From the NCBI GenBank assembly GCA_035610835.1, contig CM069450.1:35350391-35414390 (forward strand): 64,000 nt of DNA, in the 5' to 3' direction. This DNA is from Ophiura sarsii. Its lineage: Eukaryota > Echinodermata > Ophiuroidea > Amphilepidida > Ophiuridae. This document shows positions 21,935 to 33,374 of the stretch, piece after piece. Made by a program: the position numbers and the translations under genes. The notes under the pieces were generated by a model. That model had not been told where the DNA came from. It did no database searches and saw only the letters and a list, made by a program, of their open reading frames with translations. How positions within the stretch are numbered: position 1 is the first letter of the stretch; each line of letters opens with the position of its first letter.

Positions 21935-23245
21935 TATTGACATTAAATGAAAGATTTATATCTTGGCTACATACGACCACAATTTCAGTACCATAGGCTT
22001 TACATGTACTGTAAAGGGATGAGCAAAAGATACCTTGAATCTCACTCCCTAGCCTACGCCAGGTGTATGATAAAGGCTGATGATCGTGTTCTTCATGCCA
22101 TTCGTTCCAAAACGTCCAGAGAATGTATGTGGAAACGGAAGCTGGCAAAAAATGGGATTGCCAAATGGAAGGAAAACTTTGATATTGTTACCAAATCCTG
22201 TGCCAGTGAATTTAATTCAAAATGGAAGAATGTTAAGGAACAAATCAAAAGCCTCCTCACCACCCGGCGTACAGATGTCTGGAGAGAGTATTTTCTCCCG
22301 CTTATTCAACAAGCATGGCAATGGAATTTACTTAAGCTCATTGAGTCCGAAAATAGTGATCTTACCTGGCGGTCTATCTTCCAAAGGGAGTTATGAGCTT
22401 TGCCGTCAGGGCATCTATTGACTTCTTACCTACATTCACCAATCTCAATACATGGGGTAAGCGCACTAATACCAAGTGCAATTTTTGTGTCAATAAGGAA
22501 ACCCTCCACCATATTCTTAACAACTGCTCCACATTCCTTACACAAGGCACAAGGCAATTCAATTCTTGCCATCATTGTCAAACATCTTAAGGATAATATT
22601 CCTGATAACACTTCTGTGAAGCTTTATGTTTATGCTGACATCCCAGGCTGGTCAATTAATGGTGGAACCATTCCGCCCAATATTCTTCCCACCAGCCAAT
22701 GGCCGGACCTTGTTATTGTTGACAATGCCCAGAAGCGCATTCATGTTGTTGAACTTACTATCCCATTTAAGATGAATATTGCCTCTGCCCATAATCGCAA
22801 GATCGAAAGGTATAGTTCACTAATTTCGCACATCAATTCAGGGGAGTATAATTGTGTTTAAGCTGTATAGAAATTGGGTCACGTGGGTTAATTACTAGGG
22901 AGAACAAAAATAGGATGAGTGCAATATTTAAATTTACTGGTTCTAAAGCCAAGACAATTTTTTTAATGATATCTAAAAATGCTCTCCTTTGTAGTTACGC
23001 GATTTGGAATGCAAGGCACGAACCTTCTTGGATAGAGTGTCCATATATTAAGATCTAGGGCAGGCCCCATTTCCTGCTGGTTTCGGGTTTTAATTATTTT
23101 ATGTAGGCTTGTGTTTTTTGTTTTATATCTTTTAATATATTTATAGATGTTGTTGTTGTCTTTTGTCTTTCCTGTATGGGATGGATCAGTCCGTCCCGTA
23201 TCCTTGAATTTCTGTACGGTCTTTTAATTGATGAATAAAGATTGA
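21935..23245 (+). pseudogene. 3' part of a LINE with restriction-like endonuclease (R2/NeSL-type group)
   Basis: The coding remains are spread over two frames. An RT C-terminal region (from MKDLYLGYIRPQ, 21947-22396) is followed by CNFCVNKETLHHILNNC (about 22480-22530), which fits C-x2-C-x7-H-x4-C exactly. Then comes PDLVIVDNAQKRIHVVELTI (about 22706-22765), a PD...E core with ELTIPF as in restriction-like endonucleases, and CIEIGSRGLIT after a further frame change. CCHC followed by this endonuclease at the C-terminus marks the R2/NeSL/Hero type of LINE rather than APE-type LINEs. At least three frameshifts make it a pseudogene. The 3' UTR holds AATAAAG (23234) and a short TTGA-like tail ending near 23245. 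The 5' half is missing. Confidence 0.8.
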
Positions 23246-25318
23246 TTGAGTAAAAAGAGTAAGCTTGACTGCAGAGCGCGCAATAGGAGACCTCTTGCAA
23301 AATGCAAGACAAATATCACAATATCTACCATGAATGTGAGAACTATCAGAGAGAGTCGATGTAGGGAGGAGCTTGTATCCAATCTAATTAAATGTAAAAT
23401 TGACATGATCGGGATACAGGAGCACCGCATTGTCCATGATGACCCAGTGAAATATGAGAGCATTATGGGTAGAACTCTGATCACTACCTCAGCAACAAGA
23501 AATAAAGCAGGTGCAGCTGTAGGTGGAGTCGGGATACTACTCAATAACGGAGCACTCAGATCATTAGCAAGTATCAAGCCACATTCTGATCGTATACTCA
23601 TAGTCAACTTCCATGGTAACCCTGCAACAACTGTAGTGGTAACCTACTGCCCTACAAATGTGGCGGATGAAGACATCGTAGGAGATCACTACAACAGTCT
23701 AAAGGGGGCAATAGACTCCATTCCAGCACACAACATCTTGCTTGTTATTGGCGACTTCAATGCTAGGCTTGGAAAGGATGACGCCAAATTCACATACCAT
23801 GATGACACAAATAGAAATGGAGAGTACCTAGCAGACCTGGCTAAAGAGAAAGATCTTATAATCGCAAATACTTACTTCCGCAAGAAAAAAGGCAAGTTGT
23901 GGACATATGTCAGCCCAGGCGGCAACAAACTACAGTTGGACTACATCTTTATCAGGCGGAAATGGCGAAACAGTGTTCTAAATTCTGAAGCATATAACAC
24001 CATTGCTAGTGTGGGATCTGACCATAGAATCGTCTCTGCTTGTATCCGATTAAGCCTCAGAAAGAGTAAAATCATCAAACGGAAAAAGCAGTACGACTGG
24101 AAGCTACTTACAACTGATAATGATCTGCAAGACAAATATAGCATAGAGGTGCATAATAGGTTTCAACCCCTCCAGGATGAAGTAGAAACTGCATCTGAGA
24201 AATATTACAGATTCATCAAAGCCACTCAAGATGCTGCAGAGGAAGTGATTCCTGTGAGGGAAAAAGAGAAAACAACCTACTTCTCAAATGACGCCCGGGT
24301 ATCAAGGGCGAGATCACAAATTGAAGAAGCGTATGCAAAATACAAACTGGACACTAACGACGACGAGAATTGGAGAAGTTATAAGGAGGCTAAGAAGAGC
24401 CTAGGGGAGGCTTATGATCATGTGAAAGAGGAAGACCTTACCAATAAGCTTAGAGAGGTAGAAAATGCCCACATAAACTGCAAGCATGGTAAGAGTTGGA
24501 AACTGATCAACAATATATCAGGAAGATTGACTACAAGAAAGGGTCAAATCAAAGGATCCACACAAAAGGAGAGACTAGATAATTGGTATACTCATTTCAA
24601 GAATCTACTTGGGAGCCCACCACACATAAGTAATGAGGATGAGGAAATTGCCCCAGTTCTATCAAATCTCAGCATAAAAGAAGGACCCTATGACTTGGAG
24701 GAATATGTAAAGGCTAAGAAGGCACTCGTAGAAGGGAAAAGCAGTGGAAGATGGTATCACACCTGAAATGCTCAAAAGATGTGATTTGGATAATATCATT
24801 CTGGACTTCTGCAATGATGCCTTGCTGAACGGGAAAAAGCCAGACCAATGGTCTATTCTCAACATAATACCAATACCAAAATCAGGTGATCTCAGCTTGG
24901 GAGGCAACTACCGTGGAATAAGTCTGAGCTCAATTGTTGCCAAGCTATACAACAAGATGATACTCAACAGAATCAGACCTGAGCTTGACATCCACCTGAG
25001 AGCTAATCAAAATGGCTTTCGAGTTGGACGTACCACAGTTGGCCACATTCTTGCCCTCCGAAGAATTATTGAGGGAATTAGATCAAACAACCTGCCAGCC
25101 ATCATAACCTTTATCGACTTCAAGAAGGCGTTTGACACAATACACAGGGGACGAATGCTGCAAATTCTGAAGGCCTATGGTATACCTGAGCAACTTAAGA
25201 ATGCGATTGCAGAAATATACAAGGACACCAAGGCAAAGGTTATATCACCTGATGGGGAAACTGAGGAATTTGAAATACTGGCTGGAGTACTACAAGGTGA
25301 CACCCTGGCTCCATATTA
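23246..25318 (+). pseudogene. 3'-truncated RTE-like LINE (APE endonuclease + partial RT)
   Basis: The first in-frame ATG is at 23330 (MNVRTIRES). The APE endonuclease follows in order: GIQEHR (metal-binding E), GGVGILL, VVTYCPTN, LVIGDFNARLG, LQLDYIFIRRKWRNS, GSDHRIVSA; all key residues are present. A linker leads to RT motifs in another frame: IIPIPKSGDLSLGGNYRGIS, NQNGFRVGRTT, ITFIDFKKAFDTIHR, GVLQGDTLAP. The frame change is explained by one extra A in the AAAA run at 24737-24740. The sequence breaks off at 25318 right after the QGDTLAP block, so the YADD motif and everything 3' are absent. Loss of the 3' rather than the 5' end is unusual. It lies directly against the tail of the preceding LINE. 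Confidence 0.85.
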
Positions 25319-25466
25319 AAAAAACCGTGTTTAAATACGTACGAGAATACGGGCCAACATGTTAGCATTAGGTCCTATATAAATTCCAATATCATATTTT
25401 GATTCCTTATGAGATTTCTGTTTAGACAATATATAGGCCTGCTTTTTATGTGGTAAAGGAAGTAGT
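25319..25466. other. Unassigned sequence at the LINE break
   Basis: Unrelated AT-rich DNA beginning where the RTE-like LINE is cut off. No recognised feature. Confidence 0.3.
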
Positions 25467-25565
25467 TATTGATAATAATAATAATAATAATAATAACACT
25501 AATAATAATGATAATAATAACACTATAACAAGCATTTATATAGCGCTCTACAAAGAACACCGCGC
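25467..25565 (-). repeat. Solo 3' tail of an L2-like LINE with ATT repeat
   Basis: On the minus strand: GTAGAGCGCTATATAAATGC followed by TTATTATTATC-type repeats. This is the same kind of tail as the L2-like copy ending at 11510. Only about 100 bp remain. Confidence 0.65.
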
Positions 25566-26526
25566 TTTTAGCGATATGCTAATTCGAATCTCAAATGGTA
25601 TAAACTATAAACATCTGGAGAGGCTTCGGGTTCGAGCCTCCAATATAGGACAACGGTCATGTCGCAACACTGACATTAAAGAGCGAAGCTTACACGGTCT
25701 GTGAAGGTATTCGTCTTACCTGTGATTTGCAAAACGTTGCAATAATTAAGATCTTGAAACATTGCTTGAATTAAGAGTAAATTTAATAATATTACAGCTA
25801 GACAATAAATACCCATGTGTAAAAAACATAAAGGCCTGCGGATGAACAGCAACAAATTATCTGGCAATATTGTAACGGTTTTATCGAGTTTTGAATATAT
25901 AAAGGAGTGATTTGATACGCATCACTCGTACCTATCCTGTGCAGGAGTGAATTGTACCATAATGAAAATACATGCTATTGCGCAGATGCGGAACTAGCTC
26001 ACGTGGTCATTCATCTAAAGCACTTATTGTAGCATCGAAATTGAGACTTGACAGAATACAAGCGTTGTCAGATACGGCGTCAACGTACCTGAAATTAATC
26101 TTGCTGATTTGTAAACCATAATGCGAATTTAATTGACTTGCAGCTACACCGGACATACCGCAGTATAGTGTTTATATATAATAGCTGGTTCCGATAATAT
26201 TGGATAACATGGAAAATAGGATGACTGCAAGTGGATGTGACTTTATATACTGGATTGATATTACTCTCTTGTGAATGATACACTATTCGTCTGTGTGTTT
26301 ATCCGATATATGCTACCTTGTCGAGATATTGTGAATACTCATTGGGGTAAAAAAGTAATAAGGACGATTTGATGGACGGACGGACCAATTTTGAAATTTA
26401 ATCTAAACACTGTGCCGGTACACAAATAATGAATTAACACATTGAAGCATTAAGTGACGTGAATCGACCCTGTCTACATTATCGTGCTATAGGACACTAT
26501 AATAAACTTCAAACAACAATGGAATA
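25566..26526. other. Upstream region of the GPCR gene
   Basis: No repeat recognised. It should contain promoter and 5' UTR of the gene starting at 26527. TTTATATATAATA near 26171 could act as a TATA-like element, but no start site can be fixed. A two-codon upstream ORF (ATG GAA TAA, 26519-26527) overlaps the gene's start codon. Confidence 0.35.
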
Positions 26527-26527
26527 A
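26519..26527 (+). promoter_or_regulatory. Two-codon upstream ORF overlapping the GPCR start
   Basis: ATGGAATAATGG: the upstream ATG-GAA-TAA ends on the A of the receptor's ATG. If the mRNA includes it, ribosomes would have to leak past it or reinitiate. Inference from sequence only; the transcription start is unknown. Confidence 0.35.
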
Positions 26528-27588
26528 TGGATAATTCCACATTTTCGTGCTGGAATGTATCTTCTAACATCTCTTTGGCGTTGGATATAGCAGCCCAACT
26601 TACAGACGGACCCGTAGATAAATTCCTGATAACAGTTTTTATGCCGTGCATTCTGGTGGTCGGATTAATTGGCAATGTAGCTTTTCTCCTGGTAGTATTT
26701 CGTATACCGTGGATGAGAACGATAACTAATCGTTATTTAACCCATCTCGCAATAGCAGATATTATATTTCTACTATCATCGGTATCCCATAAGTTATGGC
26801 AATTCTACGGTTCAAACGGAATCTACAACGAAGTGTTCTTAGGTGTCCCAGGATGCGTTACCTTGCCGACAGTTGCTGATACTTGTCATCTCGCCTCAAT
26901 ATCCTTGGTAACGCTAGTATCCGTTGAGCGTTACTACGCTGTATGCAAACCTCATTTACACACCCTCTGCACAGTGAGAATCCGTTCTCGGATACTTATA
27001 GCAGTCGCGTGGATGACAGCCTTAACTGTGTCTTTAATCTTAAACATTCCGAGTAGACAAAAGCTACCCCAGTTTTGTGTGATATGGCCGCTTAGTGACG
27101 ACATTCCAACATTACCTTCTCAGTTTGGTTATTGCCAACCTGTTCATGATTCACCATGGATCACCCAAGTTGTAAATATTTTCCAAACGTTACCTTATAT
27201 TATCGCATTCATAGTCAATGCCTATATCTACTGCGCCGTCATTTTAACATTGAACAAATCCAAAATTGGGAAACAACTAACGACAATTGGTAAATCCAAT
27301 GACAAGAAGAAAAGGAACCGAATAACGGCCATGCTCATCATTAATGGATCTGTGTTCTTTCTTTGCCTGGCTCCTTTCGAAGTGATTTCCTTGTACACTG
27401 TATTAGCTGATTCAGGTGACATACATAAGCGACGTACTCTCAGAACATTAGTAGATCTTTGCCGGATATCTGTCTATGTTAACAGTGTAATAGATCCATT
27501 CTTGTACAATGCCATTAATCCCCGCTATAGACTGGCTTTTAACCAAACATTTGGTTTATATAGTAAATCTAGACATTTGTCGTCATGA
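26527..27588 (+). CDS. Intronless class A (rhodopsin-family) G protein-coupled receptor, peptide-receptor-like
   Basis: A 353-residue, single-exon seven-helix receptor predicted in the plasma membrane. Seen: N-glycosylation sequons at N3, N10 and N14; TM1 GLIGNV with N50 (1.50); TM2 LAIAD with D78 (2.50); C110 (3.25), with C184 or C203 in loop 2 as possible disulfide partner; TM3 SVERYYAV with the E134-R135-Y136 switch; a basic third loop (KSNDKKKRNR); TM6 CLAPF, where the usual tryptophan of CWxP is leucine; TM7 NSVIDPFLYN, the NPxxY motif in its DPxxY form. The tail is short. Length, Met start and absence of stops argue for a functional gene. The sequence looks most like invertebrate peptide receptors (TRH-receptor/neuromedin-like), but the ligand is unknown. 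Single-exon receptors are common in lineage-specific GPCR expansions. No AATAAA was seen just downstream. Confidence 0.9.
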   Translation: MDNSTFSCWNVSSNISLALDIAAQLTDGPVDKFLITVFMPCILVVGLIGNVAFLLVVFRIPWMRTITNRYLTHLAIADIIFLLSSVSHKLWQFYGSNGIYNEVFLGVPGCVTLPTVADTCHLASISLVTLVSVERYYAVCKPHLHTLCTVRIRSRILIAVAWMTALTVSLILNIPSRQKLPQFCVIWPLSDDIPTLPSQFGYCQPVHDSPWITQVVNIFQTLPYIIAFIVNAYIYCAVILTLNKSKIGKQLTTIGKSNDKKKRNRITAMLIINGSVFFLCLAPFEVISLYTVLADSGDIHKRRTLRTLVDLCRISVYVNSVIDPFLYNAINPRYRLAFNQTFGLYSKSRHLSS

Positions 27589-28292
27589 GTCCCTTTTATC
27601 ATTAATCAAAAGTAATGGCATCAAAACTGATGAATAATTGAACCATTATATGCCTTGTAATGTTTGATAACGGATCAAAGCGTGATGACCATCTAAACGA
27701 GAGTCCACGTCATCTGTGTGCATTTTTTTTCGCAAAATAATAGCACCAAAGTGAAGTGAACCAATCAGGACCAGAATGTTAGTTGTTGATTACAAAAAAT
27801 CATATCATCAAGTTAATTATTTTAAACATGAAACTACACGTCATTTGATTTAGAAATGAGTGAGAAATCTTTTCTATGCATATATAATATATTATACAAT
27901 TCATTTTTTTGGTAAAACCGCCTAATTATTCTTTATATATGAAGAATATCAGTGATTTTAGTAAAGACCAACAAATCACGTTCAAAAATGTGTTATATAT
28001 AATATCAGATGATGCCGATAATTCATAGTATAGACAAGATTTGTCCAACATTTTATTAAAATGGCAACAATAACAAAACTACGAACGTCGTTGTCCAATG
28101 GTGTGACATACATATTTCCAAAGTTTTACGCACAATCACAGTGATGATTGGAGCAACATTATGGAGATTTACACACAATTCGACTTCTGTTGAAGCTATG
28201 TGTCTTTTCTCCCCAGCGACGAGAGCCAACAACAACAACAAGATTTTGAATACATCTCTACAATATGCCAATATTCAAATGTTCTCATTATT
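27589..28292. other. Downstream flank of the GPCR gene
   Basis: AT-rich; the probable 3' UTR lies here but no clear polyadenylation signal was identified. No other feature. Confidence 0.35.
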
Positions 28293-28357
28293 CATTGCCG
28301 AGCTGGATTTTTAAATCAAGCTCGGCAATGAAAAATGCACTTAAAAGTGCATTTTTT
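28293..28357. repeat. Two adjacent perfect hairpins
   Basis: Hairpin 1 (28293-28330) pairs CATTGCCGAGCT with AGCTCGGCAATG across a 14-nt loop. Hairpin 2 (about 28331-28357) pairs AAAAATGCACTT with AAGTGCATTTTT across 2 nt. Both stems are 12 bp without mismatch. Function unknown; they could be remnants of a MITE or a structured RNA. Confidence 0.6.
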
Positions 28358-28781
28358 GAGGGATTATTACATTTCACAATATTATATCAGCAGTATTTCT
28401 TTGGCGCGAAATAGCCTCAGGATGCACTAAAGATTTGGCATGCACACTTACCGTATTAACTGTAACAATATTGTCGTTGATAAATGCCTTTCCTGGTTGA
28501 CGTGTCCTCAACGTAAAGCACCCGCGTGTTTGCTTTATGGCTACAGTATCCACTTTAAATTTATAGAGCCACAGGTATCGATTCAATTACTATGCGCCCG
28601 TCTAGATACGTATGCAATGGCATTCGGCTCTCCAATAATTATATCAGATACATGTTATCCAAGTGTGACTGCATGGATATTATAAAAACAATATTGGGAA
28701 ATAGCACATGTGCTCTCAATTTGCCGGTTTGCATATCAAAGATTTATAACAAATAGATCTTGCGAAATTGCCGCTCAATAT
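28358..28781. other. Unassigned sequence
   Basis: Nothing recognised beyond short incidental frames. Confidence 0.3.
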
Positions 28782-29196
28782 AAACACAACACCAAAAGTA
28801 AGTCCCCCTCTCAACAGTTCGTCCTAACAGCGTAAGGTAAAATATTTTACCAATAAAATTTAGTTAGAAATAATCTTATGACTGTTTCCTAAGTGCTGTT
28901 TGAAAATGAAAGATGTCCATGACTTAATAGCTGTATGAGCTCAAATGGAAGACAAAAACTGCCCTTCTCAAAAGTCACAAAAGTTTATGAATTGCTTCTT
29001 ACTAATGGAAAAACACCTGTGGTTGAGTGAATATTACTGTAATGTGTAATCAATTCATGATCATTCAGCCATGTAAATCCCCTTCTTGGCTCGGAGCTTA
29101 ACGAGTTGTGACTTGTGACTAAGTTTTATTGGTAAAATACTTTACCTTACGATGTTATGACAAACTGTTGAGAGGGGAACTTTTTGTGTTGTGTTT
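28782..29196. mobile_element. MITE with ~95-bp terminal inverted repeats, AAACACAAC ends
   Basis: The left arm (AAACACAACAC, CCCCTCTCAACAGTT, GTAAGGTAAA, ATTTTACCAATAAAA, TTAGT) is mirrored at the right (ACTAA, TTTTATTGGTAAAAT, TTTACCTTAC, AACTGTTGAGAGGGG, GTGTTGTGTTT). The flanks are TATA on the left and TATATATA on the right, consistent with insertion at TA or TATA. The centre is unique and non-coding. Confidence 0.8.
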
Positions 29197-29504
29197 ATAT
29201 ATATAATAATAGTAAAGGGTCTAAATGTTATTGTCATCGCAGCCAACAGGCTGAATTGTAACAACATTACAAATCAAATACATTAATAAACAATGCAACG
29301 TCCAGTCAGCAGCTACATCAGCGCCAAGTTTTTGTTGTTGTTGTTTTTTGATTTTTTTGATTTTTTATTTTTTATTTTTTTTATTTTTATTTTTAAACAA
29401 GCAGATACTACTCAAAAACACGTTTTCATCTTTCTTTATTGTTATGTGCTTCTTTCAATTTTTTATTTATTTTTCCAATCTTTTCTTTTTTTGAAAAAAA
29501 ATAA
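29197..29504. other. T-rich low-complexity region
   Basis: Contains long T-dominated tracts (about 29326-29395 and 29456-29512). The open frames are artefacts of low complexity. Confidence 0.5.
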
Positions 29505-29692
29505 AAATAAATAGCGACCCTAGATTTCCGAAAATTCGGGTCGGTCGGAAAGGGCAAGTCAACTCTTTTTTTTTGTTGGCCTAAGCTTGCCCAAGGACAC
29601 AAACACATTGGCACCAGCGGGGTTAGAACTCACATCCTTATTATTAGGAGACCGGCAACTATTCCACTGGACCACACGTGCTCTACGTCATA
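29505..29692 (-). repeat. tRNA-derived SINE-like element
   Basis: On the minus strand a tRNA-like head (about 29692 down to 29610) has A-box-like TGGTCCAGTGGAATAG and B-box-like GTGAGTTCTAACCCC at tRNA spacing. A non-tRNA body follows (CCTTGGGCAAGCTTAGG, GACCGACCCGAATTTTC), then AT-rich tail sequence. Head-body-tail order fits a SINE. The family is not identified. Confidence 0.6.
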
Positions 29693-31313
29693 TCCTCCAT
29701 ATTCAGCGATATGAGTACAAATAAATTTTAAAAAGAGCCAATTCTTTTATCTGCCAGAAAAAGGAAGCAATTACTTTTAAGTAAAGGCTTAAACTACAAG
29801 TAGTAATCAAAAGCAAATACTTTATCTGAGAGTGTTCCCGTGTGCATGAAAGAAGTGTAGGTAATCACCGTCATTCGCGAACCTTAGTCTGAATACACAC
29901 CATCCGACCGTGGACATACCTGCAACCGAGGACGGACCTCGGTTTCCTGATATGTGCAAAATGATGCAAACAGTGTAAAAACGCTATCCAAATTAGGTCC
30001 TCGCATGTGATACCCCTGACATACCTCTGTTGGATAGTGCACTGTCTGGTTGGCGGTGTGATACACATTTTCTTTTTTAATCGCCATTTTGTCCTCGTTT
30101 TGCCGGTGTGTATCCAGGTTGGTGTGTCTTCGTTTGGATAGTACCACGTCATGGTCCTCGTTTGGCGGTGATTACCGGTAGGTGGGCACTCGGTAACTTT
30201 TCACAGCAATGACCTAGACCATCATACATACCAGAAAAGAAAAAGGCAACTGGTAACCTGGCAGTTTGTCTGCTAGAGCGCGTTTTCAAAATGGCCCCTA
30301 AAAGGCATCTAATTAGATTATGGGGTTGGAAAGCTTACTGTTGAGACAGAGTTGATTACTTCTGGAAGTACAAAGGGTTGGCACTTGTATACAAGGCATT
30401 ACAAACATACCATATAACTTTTTGAAATATCTAAGATAGCCGCCAAATAATATTTAAAATAGCAAATGACAAAAAACAATGTTTCTACACTGTTTTCTGA
30501 TATTATTATATAGCTCCAAATATTATACGAAAGGCGCGACAAAACCATCCACTTGATCAACAAGCGTAGCGAATTTATATATAAGTGCCGCCATAACAAC
30601 AAAAGCAGAAAATTGCCCACCCGTGCTAATAAAAAGAAATAATCATTAATATAGCGTTGTACATACAGTTACCTGATGATCACCGTAGAGACAACACCAC
30701 CTTCCTACGTGCGTGAAACTCCGAGTAGTGACTCAATGTAAACACTGCGTGTTTCAACTTTATTTATTATAGCTCTGCAATTTTTCGCATTGAGCACTTT
30801 CACCGATTACTTGAACTTTATATGTTATATCTATATTTATATATATATATGCTGTTTAATCAAATGGTAAGATCACGGATTTCGTGGATACAATAATATG
30901 CAAGGACTGGAAATTGTATTCAGAAGATTCAACAAAATCCGAAATGGCTACCATAATTCAAAAATAGCCAATTAACGGTAAAAAATAGCCATTAAACAGC
31001 CAAAAAGCCAAACATTTTGACAAATTCTGACACATTTAGGTGCATTCTTTGTCTGTCATGCATTATTTAAAGATGCTGAGTTACATATTGAGCTTTGCAC
31101 ATGTTTGGTATGACTTAATACTAACGGCTTAGTATGACCAACACTAAGACTTTGAATGTAAGGACTTGACATTGGAAATGACCATATCTAGCTAAGATCT
31201 TGTCATTCGGCAATGATTTGGGCGCATGATCTGATGATAATGGGCTGTTAAATTAACTTTGAGCATTACATCTTTGAATATAGTTAAGAAACTACAAACT
31301 TTTGAGGAAAGAT
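29693..31313. other. Unassigned sequence with AT microsatellite
   Basis: No gene recognised. An AT tract lies at about 30835-30850. GGTAATCACCG near 29860 has an inverted match near 30166, but the arms do not extend convincingly. Confidence 0.3.
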
Positions 31314-32063
31314 AACATTACGTTCCAGTTACCTGTATAGTTTGAGCCCGAGTTTGAGATATTTTCTGACAGGTCGAACTGGCCATGAAGCTAGTATTTG
31401 CGTGTGAACATGGTGTGAATGGTGTGAAAACCCTGGACCAACAGTCGAAGACACATAAGGCAGTCGACACACCGGCGATGTGTCTTGCCACATATGTCGA
31501 CCAGTCTTTTGATTTTACCATGTCGACCAAATCTGAAATAGCACTCGTTTTTTAAACAAATTGAAGTTCAAACACACAAGAACTTTGAAAAGTCGCGTGT
31601 TGGACTCTAAATTCCACCCAAGAATTGTTCGATCCAACACCATTGACCGTATGCTGGGGGACCTTGAGGATGGCCAAGGCAGTCTACAGTCTTGCCACAT
31701 GACTTGATGACTTGCCACACGTGGTGTTTTAAAGCTTAAATCTGCTCTAGGGATAGTATATTGTGATTTTTTTCTCTCTAAATGTGAACTTTTGATTTAA
31801 AAACAATGAAATATCGCTAGTTCTTATGTCAAATTGAAGTTCAAAGTTTGAATTGCTAACGCAACAACTTTCAAAGGTAAAGAACATTTAGGGCTTCTAG
31901 TTCAACCCAGGAAATTATCCAAGGAACTATACAAAGCCTAGAACCTTGGCCCATGCTTGAGAGAGCGATGGTAGGGTAGCAAGTACCTGGCAATAAACAG
32001 GTTGTATGAAGTAAATCTGAGAAATAGTGTAGGAGGGAGAGATTTATTACCCTCGAAAAGCTT
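31314..32063. repeat. Diverged repeat shared, inverted, with 59595-61190
   Basis: Three blocks match the reverse complement of the later locus in colinear order. 31314-31415 matches 61190-61100 (ACATTACGTT, CAGTTACCTGTATA, AGCTAGTA). 31835-31935 matches 60400-60295 (AACTTTCAAA, GGGCTTCTAGTT, AAATTATCCAAGGAAC). 31940-32063 matches 59735-59610 (CCATGCTTG, AGCAAGT, AACAGGT, GTGTAGGAGG, AGATTTATTA). The later locus is longer because of inserted DNA. Confidence 0.65.
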
Positions 32064-33374
32064 GCAAATCGGGGGTAAAGAAAGTCTCAAAATGTTAAGG
32101 TGATGGAATCGTAAAGATTATAGCAGTTAATCAACCTTACATTGGCTACTATATATAACATCAAATAACAAGACATAGCCGCAAATGTGCCATATGCAAG
32201 TTAAGATGACCATCACTATTTACGTTGCATTTAATATGGGGGCTAGGAAGAAAGTTTGAGAATCTGAACATTTGTAAGATGCCGAGAGAATGGTCACTAT
32301 CATCTCCAAAGGTACATCTCCATAGATGTATATAATGTCATTTTATGTAAGTTATAAATCCAGTGAATTGTTGAAAATCTTTATAGAAATATGTTCAAAG
32401 TGCCGAGGAAAATTAACTATGGTCACTTCATAAAATAGCCAAGTGCATCATCTGCTCATATGCGCCAGAATCACTGCCTAATGACGGAAATAGCCAGATA
32501 TGGTCGTTTTCAATGTCAAGTCATTACATCTGAACATTCAATGCCTTGTTGATGGCCATGCTAACCCTTAACCCTCGTCCTCCTAAGGGGTGGTTACCAC
32601 CAGCTCCCCACCCCCCCCCCCCCCCCCAAGAATTTTCGCCGATTGAGCTAAAAAAAGGACAATGACCTAGGTGTCTAGGGGATCTCTTTTACATTCCTTG
32701 TGTTCATTTTGAACAAAGAAACCGAGCGTACCGCCTTCCCCTGCTGTAGGGTGAGCCGTCACAGTCCGAGGGTGTTGGGGGGGGGGGGGGGCGGATGCCA
32801 AATTGCAATGTTTAACAATTACAATTTTGAAAAAAAATCTTATAGTTGAATCTTATAGTATATGTTATAAACAATTACGGTTCTGTTCCCTCTATATTCT
32901 GAGCTTTTTTGACCACGGACGGATATGCCATGGTATACAGGGTTGTAAATCATGATTCCTTTCCCCCAGCTCTTTGAGTTATTGCACCAGCTGTTAGTGC
33001 CTACAGCGCTTTGGGTACCTGCTCTGGCCCTTTGGACAACCAGGTTTTGACTAGGGTGTTTTGTAGCAAGGCCGTCACACTAGTGGGGTCATTGTCAAAT
33101 TTAATAAATCCAGTTTTTTCTTTATATTCGTGAATTAAAGTACAAAAATGAATACATTATTAGTATATAAAAGTAAATAATAACAATTGATGATGGCCTA
33201 TAAGCATGATTCTAGCAGAATCTATGACGAGCGAAACTTAATTAAATAAACGCGAGGATCAAGCAAATGATACCAGCCGAGTAATAGCACAGTCTGCTTT
33301 TTGAACGAGCGGAATTGGTTGGATATAACTTGACTTATGATATTAGAAAATATTTCATGTTCACAATATGTCAG
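32064..33374. other. Unassigned sequence with C and G runs
   Basis: Contains a C run at 32610-32627 and a G run at about 32777-32791. The context resembles the other homopolymer-bearing repeats, but no CAGTGGCGTA end is visible. No gene recognised. Confidence 0.35.

Noticed and set aside
29871..30152. Overlapping 87- and 93-codon minus frames with possible inverted flanks (GGTAATCACCG)
   Set aside because: The inverted match is only 11-12 bp and does not extend; the frames lack motifs.
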